Positions 1 to 5,546 of a stretch of DNA of 7,429 nt are shown in pieces. The notes below the pieces were generated by a model. That model saw only the letters and a list, made by a program, of their open reading frames with translations. It was not told the origin of the DNA and searched no databases. Source of the stretch: a bacterium (GTDB taxonomy: Bacteria; Oederibacteriota; JAJYGY01); NCBI GenBank assembly GCA_021790555.1, contig JAJYGY010000186.1, positions 1 to 7,429 of the forward strand. Reading direction: 5' to 3'. Position numbers and translations under genes: made by a program. The stretch's first letter is position 1; each line of letters opens with the position of its first letter.

Positions 1-208
1 TGGGGTCGGCGGCGTCCACCACGTAGAGCAGCAGCGATGCATTGCGTGCTTCGTCGAGCGTGGAGCGGAACGACGCGACCAGATCGTGCGGCAACTTTTT
101 GATGAAGCCGACCGTGTCGGAAACCAGAATGCGCGGCGGCGTTTCCGGCTGCAGCGTGCGCACGGTGGTGTCGAGCGTGGCAAACAGTTTGTCTTCGACC
201 AGCACGTT
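1..208 (-). pseudogene. hflX: HflX GTPase-domain fragment, joined in frame to nuoK
   Basis: The minus-strand frame that starts as nuoK continues without a stop to the window edge, but from about codon 102 the protein is no longer NuoK. It reads VLVEDKLFATLDTT, then ILVSDTVGFIKKLPHDLV, then LLLYVVDAADP. These are hallmarks of the G domain of HflX, a ribosome-associated GTPase that splits stalled ribosomes. LFATLDTT carries the switch I (G2) threonine and DTVGF is G3. The HflX N-terminal domain and the P-loop (GYTNAGKS-type G1), which normally lies a dozen or so residues before VLVEDKLF, are missing and replaced by NuoK. G4 and the C-terminus would lie beyond position 1. Codon use differs from the nuo genes: Thr is mostly ACG and Pro mostly CCG, and AAA, GCA, ATT and TTG appear. 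Without G1 the product could not bind nucleotide normally. I infer a broken or chimeric hflX. The exact junction is uncertain within about 190-217. Confidence 0.75.
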
Positions 209-511
209 GCGCTTCATCCGGAACATGGCCACCACCAGGGCGATCCCCACGGCGGCCTCGGCGGCCGCGATGGTGATGACGAAGATGGTGAAGACCTGTC
301 CGGTGAGGTCGGCCTTGCCGGCCGCGTCCGCCAGGTGGCGGAAGTGGTTGAAGGCCACCAGGTTCAGGTTGACGGCGTTGAGCATCAGCTCGGTGGACAT
401 CAGCACCGACACGGCGTTGCGCCGGGTGACCGCCCCGAAGAGCCCCAGCGAGAAGAGGATGGCGGAAAGCACCAGGTAATGCTGCAGGCCGACCGAAGAC
501 AGGGGGTTCAT
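209..511 (-). CDS. nuoK: NADH-quinone oxidoreductase subunit K (3' end lost at junction)
   Basis: NuoK is a three-helix membrane subunit of complex I (MrpC-like), part of the E-channel/first antiporter region. The ATG at 511-509 overlaps the nuoJ stop by 4 nt (ATGA), typical of translational coupling. Three hydrophobic segments are visible at about residues 9-27, 33-55 and 72-96. The conserved membrane glutamates of the family are present: E41 in STELMLNAVNLN (equivalent to E. coli E36) and E85 in AAAEAAVGIALVV (equivalent to E72). NuoK is usually about 100 residues and ends soon after the third helix with a short basic tail and a VxVDE-like stretch. Here the tail starts normally (MFRMKR) but no stop follows, and the frame runs into HflX sequence. 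The end given is where NuoK similarity fades, not a stop codon. nuoL would be expected next but is not present. Confidence 0.88.
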
Positions 512-1017
512 TCCTCGTCCTTTCGAGCGATGACGATGGCCCCGATGAGGGCGGCCAGCAGGGCCAGCGAGACGACCTCAAAGGGATAGGCGAAGGTGGT
601 CAGCAGGGCCTGGCCGATGGACTGCACGTTGGTGAAGGACCCGGCCGCGGGCTGGACGGCCGGGGTGGCGGACCAGTCGTGCGACAGCAGCACCGAAACC
701 AGGACCCCCAGGAACACCAGCGAGGCGGCCAGGGCCGGAAGGGTGAGCCGGTTGTTCTGGGCCACCCGGACGTCGCCCAGCTGCGAGGTCAGCATCACGG
801 CGAAGACCATCAGCACCACCACCGCCCCCACGTACACCAGCACCTGCACCGCGGCCAGGAATTCGGCATGCAGCAGCAGGTAGAGCCCGCCCACCAGCAG
901 CAGCACCACGGCCAGGAAGGAGGCCGAATGGAAGACGTTCTTGCTGGTGACCATGCCGATGCCGCAGAAGACGATCAGCGCGGAGATGAGGTAAAAAAAG
1001 GCGTCTTGGACGTGCAT
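508..1017 (-). CDS. nuoJ: NADH-quinone oxidoreductase subunit J
   Basis: NuoJ (ND6 family) is a membrane subunit of complex I next to NuoK and NuoA; its third helix takes part in coupling quinone reduction to proton pumping. The 169-residue product is close to the normal bacterial length. Five hydrophobic segments lie at about residues 7-24, 32-48, 54-76, 91-111 and 145-164, the expected topology. The family signature in helix 3 is clear: YVGAVVVLMVF at 62-72, with the glycine associated with the pi-bulge. A less conserved loop (about 112-140) precedes the last helix. The ATG at 1017 is supported by a strong Shine-Dalgarno AAGGGGAA three bases upstream of it (1021-1028). The gene lies 16 nt after nuoI and its TGA overlaps the nuoK start. 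Confidence 0.95.
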   Translation of the reverse strand: MHVQDAFFYLISALIVFCGIGMVTSKNVFHSASFLAVVLLLVGGLYLLLHAEFLAAVQVLVYVGAVVVLMVFAVMLTSQLGDVRVAQNNRLTLPALAASLVFLGVLVSVLLSHDWSATPAVQPAAGSFTNVQSIGQALLTTFAYPFEVVSLALLAALIGAIVIARKDEE

Positions 1018-1033
1018 GCGTTCCCCTTGAATA

Positions 1034-1519
1034 TTAGGAAGCGGCGGCCGCCGGCTTGGGGTCGGGCGTGGCCCAGCCCTTCTCCTTTTCCCACCGGTAG
1101 GGCTCGTTGAGCACCAGGGTGAGGTCCTGGCGGTTGAAGGTGGACATCTCGTAGTCGTGGTTCATCTGGATGGCGTCGAAGTTGCACGATTCCACGCACA
1201 GCTCGCACAGGGTGCAGGTGGAAAGCTTGTAGATGTACTTGTCCAGCACGCGCTTGCCCTGCTCGTTGAGCCCCGGCACGATCTCCAGGGAGGCGTTGGG
1301 GCAGATCTTCACGCACATCATGCACAGGGTGCACTTGTGGGCCCCGCTGACCGGGTCCAGGGGCATGTGCACGCGTCCCCGGAAGCGCTCGTGCATGGTC
1401 CAGCGCTCGTCGGGGTACTGCAGCGTGACGTTAGGCTTGAAGAAGGTCCGGATGGTCAGGGCCATGCCCGAAAGCAGGCTCCACATGCCGGAAAGGATGT
1501 TCAGGAAGTAGTCGATCAT
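1034..1519 (-). CDS. nuoI: NADH-quinone oxidoreductase subunit I (2x[4Fe-4S])
   Basis: NuoI (TYKY) is the ferredoxin-like subunit carrying clusters N6a and N6b, which pass electrons towards N2 in NuoB. The product is 161 residues. An N-terminal amphipathic/hydrophobic stretch (about 4-27) probably lies against the membrane. Two Cys motifs follow: C63-x2-C66-x2-C69-x3-C73-P and C102-x2-C105-x2-C108-x3-C112-N. All eight ligands are present, but the residue after C112 is Asn where bacterial ferredoxin-type motifs usually have Pro. The stretch YEMSTFNRQDL (123-133) is also typical of NuoI. The C-terminus is a short Pro/Ala-rich tail. The ATG at 1519 follows AGGGGGA (1524-1530) by 4 nt. It sits between nuoH (18-nt gap) and nuoJ (16-nt gap) in the operon. 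Confidence 0.96.
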   Translation of the reverse strand: MIDYFLNILSGMWSLLSGMALTIRTFFKPNVTLQYPDERWTMHERFRGRVHMPLDPVSGAHKCTLCMMCVKICPNASLEIVPGLNEQGKRVLDKYIYKLSTCTLCELCVESCNFDAIQMNHDYEMSTFNRQDLTLVLNEPYRWEKEKGWATPDPKPAAAAS

Positions 1520-1537
1520 CGCGTCCCCCTAGGAAAC

Positions 1538-2677
1538 TCAGGCCTTGGGCATGCTCAATGCCACCATCACCGCCACCAGGGCGAGGTTGGCGAAGGAAAT
1601 CGGAAGCAGGATCTTCCATTCCAGCTTCATCAGCTGGTCCACGCGCACCCTGGGGAAGGTCCAGCGGAACCACATCAGCACGAAGATCACGGCGTAGGTC
1701 TTGGCCAGGAACCAGGCCCAACCCGGCAGGAACCCGCCCCAGGGCCCCAGGGTCAGGTGCACCAGGGGCAGGTGGATCACCAGGGGCTGCCAGCCGCCCA
1801 GAAAGAGCACCGCGAACATGGCCGAGACGATGAACATGTTGATGAACTCGGCAAGGTAGAACATCGAGAAGCGCATGCCCGAATATTCGGTGGAGAAGCC
1901 GGCCGTCAGCTCGGATTCGGCCTCGGGCAGGTCGAAGGGCGCCCGGTTGATCTCGGCGGTGGAGGCGGTGAGGAAGACCAGGGCGGCCACCACCCCCATG
2001 GGGCCCATGGCCAGCAGGTTCCAGCCGCCGGCCTGGGCCTCCACGATCTTCTGGGTGGAGAGCGTGCCGGTGAAGAGCACCACCGAAAGCACCGGCAGGG
2101 CCGGGGAAAGCACGTAGGAGATGATGTGGGCGGCCGAGCGCATGCCGCCCAGCAGCGGGTACTTGTTGGCGCTGGCCCAGCCCGCCATCAGGATGGAGAG
2201 CACGCCCAGGCCCGACACCGCCGTGATGTAGAGCACGCCGATGTTCAGGTCCGTCACGATCAGGTTCTTGTCGAAGGGGATCACCGCCAGCACCATGAAG
2301 GTGGCCGTCATGGCCAGCACCGGGGCGATGAGGAAGATGGGGCGGTCGGCCTTGGCCGGGATCAGGTCCTCCTTCTGCATCAGCTTCAGCGCGTCGGCGA
2401 TGGTCTGCAGCAGCCCGAAGGGGCCCACCCGGTTGGGGCCCACGCGCTGCTGGAAGTAGGCGCAGACCTTGCGTTCCATGTAGATCAGCCAGAAGGCCGA
2501 GAGGGAGACGAAGGTCAGCATGATCACGCCGATGATGAGCATGCAGACGACGGTGAAGGCGAGCTCGGGAAGGCCGAGCCTCGTGACCAGCAACTGGTGC
2601 AGGAAGGGCCTTGCCGTGTCCAGGGCGAAGTCCCCGGGGTGGGCGATCCAGCGCAGGATGAGCTTCAGGATGGTCAT
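1538..2677 (-). CDS. nuoH: NADH-quinone oxidoreductase subunit H
   Basis: NuoH (ND1) is the multi-helix membrane subunit that forms the quinone tunnel with NuoB and NuoD at the membrane interface. The 379-residue protein is longer than the roughly 325-residue E. coli protein. Much of the difference is an N-terminal extension of about 40 residues before the first conserved helix. Both family signatures are intact: ERKVCAYFQQRVGPNRVGPF at 68-87 (NuoH signature 1) and EINRAPFDLPEAESEL at 242-257 with the following GFSTEYSG (signature 2), which contain conserved acidic residues lining the quinone channel. WTFPRVRVDQLM (339-350) is the usual C-terminal loop. The ATG at 2677 has the Shine-Dalgarno AAGGGGA at 2681-2687. 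It follows nuoD by 22 nt; in many bacteria nuoEFG lie between these two genes, and here they are absent. Confidence 0.97.
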   Translation of the reverse strand: MTILKLILRWIAHPGDFALDTARPFLHQLLVTRLGLPELAFTVVCMLIIGVIMLTFVSLSAFWLIYMERKVCAYFQQRVGPNRVGPFGLLQTIADALKLMQKEDLIPAKADRPIFLIAPVLAMTATFMVLAVIPFDKNLIVTDLNIGVLYITAVSGLGVLSILMAGWASANKYPLLGGMRSAAHIISYVLSPALPVLSVVLFTGTLSTQKIVEAQAGGWNLLAMGPMGVVAALVFLTASTAEINRAPFDLPEAESELTAGFSTEYSGMRFSMFYLAEFINMFIVSAMFAVLFLGGWQPLVIHLPLVHLTLGPWGGFLPGWAWFLAKTYAVIFVLMWFRWTFPRVRVDQLMKLEWKILLPISFANLALVAVMVALSMPKA

Positions 2678-2699
2678 GCGTCCCCTTGGTGGAAGTCGG

Positions 2700-3842
2700 T
2701 CAGCGGTCGATGTCCGGGACCACGATGTCCACGGAACCCAGGATGGAAACCACGTCGGCCACCTTCCAGCCCACCGAGATTTCCGGCACGCAGGAAAGGT
2801 TTGAGAAGCAGGCCGTGCGGAACTTGCAGCGGGTCGGCTTGGTGCCGCCGTCCGAGACCAGGTACACGCCCATGTCGCCGCGGGCGGTCTCCAGCCGGCT
2901 GTAGACCTCGCCCACCGGGGGCCGCAGCACCCGGGGCACCTTGCCCAGGATGGGGCCTTCGGGGATCTGGTCGATGGCCTGCTCGATGATGCGGATGGAC
3001 TGGCGCATCTCCTCCATGCGCACCTTGTAGCGGTCCAGGCAGTCGCCGCGCGAGCCCGTGGGCACGTCGAACTGGAAGCGGTCGTAGATGGAATAGGGGT
3101 CGTCCCTGCGCAGGTCGAACTTGACCCCCGAACCGCGCAGCACCGGCCCGCCCGTGCCGTAGGACACGGCCTTCTCGGCGCTGAGCACCCCGATGCCCTG
3201 GGTGCGCTCCAGGAAGATGATGTTCTTCGTCAGCAGGGATTCGTACTCGTCGATCCTGGGCTTGAGCATCTCGCAGATGCCCTTGACCCGGGGCACGAAG
3301 TCCTCGGTGATGTCGTGGGCCAGGCCGCCGATGCGCATGTAGTTGTAGGTGAGGCGCTGTCCGCAGACCGTCTCGAACAGGTCGACGATGTCCTCGCGCT
3401 CGCGGAAGCCCCAGAAGAAGGCGGTGACGGCGCCCAGGTCCATGCCGTAGGCCCCGTACCACAGCAGGTGGCTGGAAAGGCGGTTGAGTTCGCCGATGAT
3501 GACGCGGATGTATTCGGCCCTTTCGGGAACCTGGATGTTGGACAGCTTCTCGGCCGCCAGGCAGAAGCACCAGTTGGTCAGCATGGCCGAAAGGTAGTCC
3601 TGCCGGTCGGTCAGGTGGATGATCTGGGCGTAGACGTCGCGCTCGGCCATCTTCTCCATGGACCGGTGGATGTAGCCCATCACCGGCTTGACCTCCAGCA
3701 CGGTCTCGCCGTCCAGCTTCATCACCAGGCGCAGCACCCCGTGGGTGGAGGGATGCTGGGGCCCCATGTTGATGAAGTATTCCTCGGTCTTGAGGCTGGT
3801 GTCCGGACTTGGTTTGGTGTTGAGGGGCTGCATCTCTTCCAT
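2700..3842 (-). CDS. nuoD: NADH-quinone oxidoreductase subunit D (49-kDa)
   Basis: NuoD is the 49-kDa hydrophilic subunit, evolved from the large subunit of [NiFe] hydrogenases, and forms the quinone-reduction site with NuoB. The product is 380 residues. INMGPQHPSTHGVLRL (24-39) contains H34, and DRQDYLSAM (79-87) contains Y83; these match the His and Tyr that bind the quinone head group in other complexes I. MGYIHRSMEKMAE (55-67) and the C-terminal VADVVSILGSVDIVVPDIDR (361-380) are characteristic. The stretch CKFRTACFSNLSCVPE (339-354) has three cysteines in a region usually poorer in Cys. The start at 3842 is chosen because GGAG lies 8 nt upstream (3851-3854). The frame stays open upstream to 3944, but that part overlaps nuoC and is unlike NuoD. 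The gap from nuoC is 31 nt. Confidence 0.96.
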   Translation of the reverse strand: MEEMQPLNTKPSPDTSLKTEEYFINMGPQHPSTHGVLRLVMKLDGETVLEVKPVMGYIHRSMEKMAERDVYAQIIHLTDRQDYLSAMLTNWCFCLAAEKLSNIQVPERAEYIRVIIGELNRLSSHLLWYGAYGMDLGAVTAFFWGFREREDIVDLFETVCGQRLTYNYMRIGGLAHDITEDFVPRVKGICEMLKPRIDEYESLLTKNIIFLERTQGIGVLSAEKAVSYGTGGPVLRGSGVKFDLRRDDPYSIYDRFQFDVPTGSRGDCLDRYKVRMEEMRQSIRIIEQAIDQIPEGPILGKVPRVLRPPVGEVYSRLETARGDMGVYLVSDGGTKPTRCKFRTACFSNLSCVPEISVGWKVADVVSILGSVDIVVPDIDR

Positions 3843-3873
3843 GGGCAAAGCTCCGCCTTGGCTCGGGGTCAGG

Positions 3874-4437
3874 TCAGTAGTTGGGCTTGGGCACCATGCG
3901 CGAATCCTGGTAATCCTTGCGCAGGGGCCAGCCCACCCAATCATCCGTCAGCATGATGCGGCGAAGGTCGGGGTGGTTCTCGAAGCGGATGCCGAAAAAG
4001 TCGTAGGTTTCGCGTTCGAACCATTCGCAGCCCCGGTAGAGGTCCGACACCGTGGGGATGCTTGGATTCTCGCGGTCCAGCTCCACCTTGACCACCAGCT
4101 TGTGGTGGTGCCGCATGGAAAAAAGGTGGTAGACCGAGACCAGCTTCTTCTTCTCGGGCTGGTCCACCGCCGTCTGGCTCATGGGGAAATCCAGGGCCAG
4201 GGCGGGGTCGCCGTGGAGCCATTCCATCAGGGCGCGGAACTGGTCCAGGGGCGCCACCACCGTGGCGATCTGGAACTCGGCCGGCACCGTGGCCGGAGCG
4301 GGTTTGGCCGGGGCCGGGGCCGCGCCCGGAGCCGCCGGCGCGGGGGCCGGGGCGGGCGCGGAAGGGGGGGCCGGGAGCTCCACCTCCACCGCGGGAAACT
4401 TCGCCTTGATGCTTTCCACCAGTTGTTCCTTGGTCAC
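3874..4437 (-). CDS. nuoC: NADH-quinone oxidoreductase subunit C (30-kDa)
   Basis: NuoC is the 30-kDa hydrophilic subunit that packs against NuoD and has no cofactor. The product is 187 residues and is a separate gene, not the NuoCD fusion seen in E. coli. The family signature ERETYDFFGIRFENHPDLRR (141-160) is followed by WVGWPLRKDY (167-176). Residues 1-21 match the usual N-terminal helix, but residues 22-51 are an almost pure Ala/Pro linker before the core resumes at about 53 (EFQIATVVAPLDQF). A His run sits at 110-112. The start codon is GTG (4437-4435), supported by AGGAAGG a few bases upstream and by no in-frame ATG nearby. It begins 17 nt after nuoB. Confidence 0.95.
   Translation of the reverse strand: MTKEQLVESIKAKFPAVEVELPAPPSAPAPAPAPAAPGAAPAPAKPAPATVPAEFQIATVVAPLDQFRALMEWLHGDPALALDFPMSQTAVDQPEKKKLVSVYHLFSMRHHHKLVVKVELDRENPSIPTVSDLYRGCEWFERETYDFFGIRFENHPDLRRIMLTDDWVGWPLRKDYQDSRMVPKPNY
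4285..4374 (-). repeat. Ala/Pro low-complexity linker inside nuoC
   Basis: The DNA is a degenerate run of GCC/GCG/CCC/CCG-type codons encoding residues 22-51 of NuoC, nearly all Ala and Pro, with a PAPAPAP core, two Gly and one Lys. It is an internal coding low-complexity tract, not a separate gene. It falls between the N-terminal helix and the first core strand of the NuoC domain. Confidence 0.85.
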
Positions 4438-4454
4438 GTCGCCTTCCTAAAAAA

Positions 4455-5006
4455 TCAGGCCCTCGCGGCCTGCTTCTCCTCCAACTCCCGGGCCGCCTCG
4501 GCGCTCAGCAGCGGGTGGGAATTGCGGATCTTCTCCTGCAGCTTCAGGATGCCGTAGATCAGGGCCTCGGGACGGGGCGGGCAGCCGGGGACGTAGACGT
4601 CCACGGGCACGATCTGGTCGACCCCCTTCAGCACCGAATAATTGTCGTAGTAGAAGGGTCCCCCGGCCGTGGCGCAGGCCCCCATGGAGATGACGTACTT
4701 GGGGTCGGGCATCTGGTCGTAGAGGGTCTTCAGCACCGGGGCCATCTTTTCCGTCACCGTGCCGGCCACGATCATCAGGTCGGCCTGGCGCGGGGTGGCC
4801 CTGGCCACCTCGGCCCCGAAGCGGGAAAAGTCGTGGCGCGACGCGCCCACGGCCATGAATTCGATGGCGCAGCACGACAGCCCGAACGTGAGGGGCCACA
4901 GCGAGTTGGACCGCGCCCAGTTGAAGAGGGCCTCGGCCTTCAACAGCAGGAAAGTGCCCCCGGGGAATTTCTCGGCGCCCTTGGCGACTTCGTTGATCAG
5001 AGCCAT
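4455..5006 (-). CDS. nuoB: NADH-quinone oxidoreductase subunit B (cluster N2)
   Basis: NuoB (PSST) carries the terminal [4Fe-4S] cluster N2, which donates electrons to quinone; it is related to the small subunit of [NiFe] hydrogenases. The product is 183 residues. All four cluster ligands are visible: the tandem C45-C46 in GLSCCAIEFMA, C111 in MGACATAGG and C142 in VPGCPPRPEALIYG. The order and context match the family. The C-terminal 15 or so residues are a charged Glu/Ala-rich tail. The ATG at 5006 is chosen because a long purine Shine-Dalgarno (GGAGGAAGGGAG) lies 7 nt upstream and homology begins at MALINEV. The frame is open much further upstream, to 5396, but that stretch is the shadow of nuoA. 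The start overlaps the nuoA stop region by 10 nt, suggesting translational coupling. Confidence 0.97.
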   Translation of the reverse strand: MALINEVAKGAEKFPGGTFLLLKAEALFNWARSNSLWPLTFGLSCCAIEFMAVGASRHDFSRFGAEVARATPRQADLMIVAGTVTEKMAPVLKTLYDQMPDPKYVISMGACATAGGPFYYDNYSVLKGVDQIVPVDVYVPGCPPRPEALIYGILKLQEKIRNSHPLLSAEAARELEEKQAARA

Positions 5007-5362
5007 TCCAACGCTCCCTTCCTCCAGGCGTAGGCCAGACCCAGCGCCAGGATGCCCAGGAAAATGCCCATTTCGGTCAGGGCCAACATGGGGCGGCCCA
5101 GGGCCCTGAAAACCGTGGCCCAGGGAAAGAGGAAGGCCGTCTCCACTTCGAAGACGACGAAAATGAGGGCGATCATGTAGGTGCCCACGTGGAACTGCAT
5201 CCAGGCCCCGCCCACGGGCTCCACGCCGCACTCGTAGATGCTGCTCTTCACCGCGCTGGGGTTCCTGGGGCGGATGAAGAAGGAGGCCGCCAGGCCGCCC
5301 GCCACGAAGACCACCCCGAAGAACAGGAAGAAGGCCACGTAACCGTAATTCAGCATGTCCAC
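4997..5362 (-). CDS. nuoA: NADH-quinone oxidoreductase subunit A
   Basis: NuoA (ND3) is a three-helix membrane subunit of complex I whose first loop reaches the quinone-site region. The product is 121 residues, normal length. Hydrophobic segments lie at about 8-30, 60-80 and 92-112. The loop signature YECGVEP (43-49) is present, including the conserved Cys45. The second helix carries FEVETAFLFPWA (71-82), where many homologues have FDVE, so the acidic character is kept with Glu for Asp. The start is probably the GTG at 5362, six bases after GGGGGGA. An in-frame ATG two codons later (5356) is the alternative, with spacing of 12. This is the first gene of the nuo operon, preceded by a 184-nt spacer with regulatory-looking elements. 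Confidence 0.95.
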   Translation of the reverse strand: MDMLNYGYVAFFLFFGVVFVAGGLAASFFIRPRNPSAVKSSIYECGVEPVGGAWMQFHVGTYMIALIFVVFEVETAFLFPWATVFRALGRPMLALTEMGIFLGILALGLAYAWRKGALEWL

Positions 5363-5375
5363 TTTGTGTCCCCCC

Positions 5376-5399
5376 GGTTTGAGGCCAAACGCTCAAACC
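5376..5399. repeat. 8-bp perfect inverted repeat next to the nuoA RBS
   Basis: GGTTTGAG (5376-5383) and CTCAAACC (5392-5399) are perfect inverted arms around an 8-nt loop. On the transcribed strand the element ends directly against the nuoA Shine-Dalgarno (5369-5375). It could be an operator or a leader hairpin affecting nuoA translation. No U-tract follows, so it is not a terminator. The pairing is seen directly; the function is inference. Confidence 0.5.
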
Positions 5400-5434
5400 A
5401 TAAGCCAGACGGCAAAAAATCGCCAGCGAAAAAA

Positions 5435-5448
5435 TTGATTTCCGTCAA
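5435..5448 (-). promoter_or_regulatory. FNR/Crp-type palindrome upstream of nuoA
   Basis: On the minus strand this reads TTGACGGAAATCAA, which matches the FNR/ANR consensus TTGATnnnnATCAA at 9 of 10 defined positions. It lies about 73 nt upstream of the nuoA start in a locally AT-rich stretch. A possible -10 (TTATGG at 5403-5398) would place the site centre near -50, which is not the classical -41.5. The same bases could also serve as a -35 (TTGACG), but no good -10 lies 17 nt after it. Oxygen- or redox-responsive control of complex I would make sense, but a regulator is not visible here. Confidence 0.35.
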
Positions 5449-5546
5449 AATACCGTGACAAGACAAGCCTTGCCCCCGACGGCCCCATCAACACCTACGA
5501 TCCCCGGGCCGTCCCGGTTTGTCCCCCTCCGCGCGGCCGGCTTCGG

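Noticed and set aside
1..511. NuoK-HflX as a new bifunctional membrane GTPase
   Set aside because: The GTPase part lacks the P-loop, the crossover falls in sequence compatible with both proteins, and codon usage changes there. An artefact or recombination explains this better.
1157..2989. A 610-codon open frame on the plus strand
   Set aside because: It is antisense to nuoI, nuoH and nuoD, is rich in His, Gln, Gly and Arg with no domain signature, and arises from the lack of stops opposite GC-rich codons.
3843..3944. 34-codon upstream extension of nuoD
   Set aside because: It overlaps the 3' end of nuoC and does not resemble NuoD; a suitable Shine-Dalgarno supports the ATG at 3842.
5007..5396. 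Upstream extension of the nuoB frame
   Set aside because: It reads as Arg/Gly/Pro-rich shadow of nuoA with no homology. The strong ribosome binding site and conserved sequence begin at 5006.
5411..5425. Sigma-54-like TGGC...TTGC element upstream of nuoA
   Set aside because: The GG and GC dinucleotides are separated by 9 nt, not the required 10.
5504..5517. Possible terminator hairpin after the polyprenyl synthase
   Set aside because: It is a 5-bp stem (CCGGG/CCCGG) with no T-run on the transcribed strand and is too short to call.
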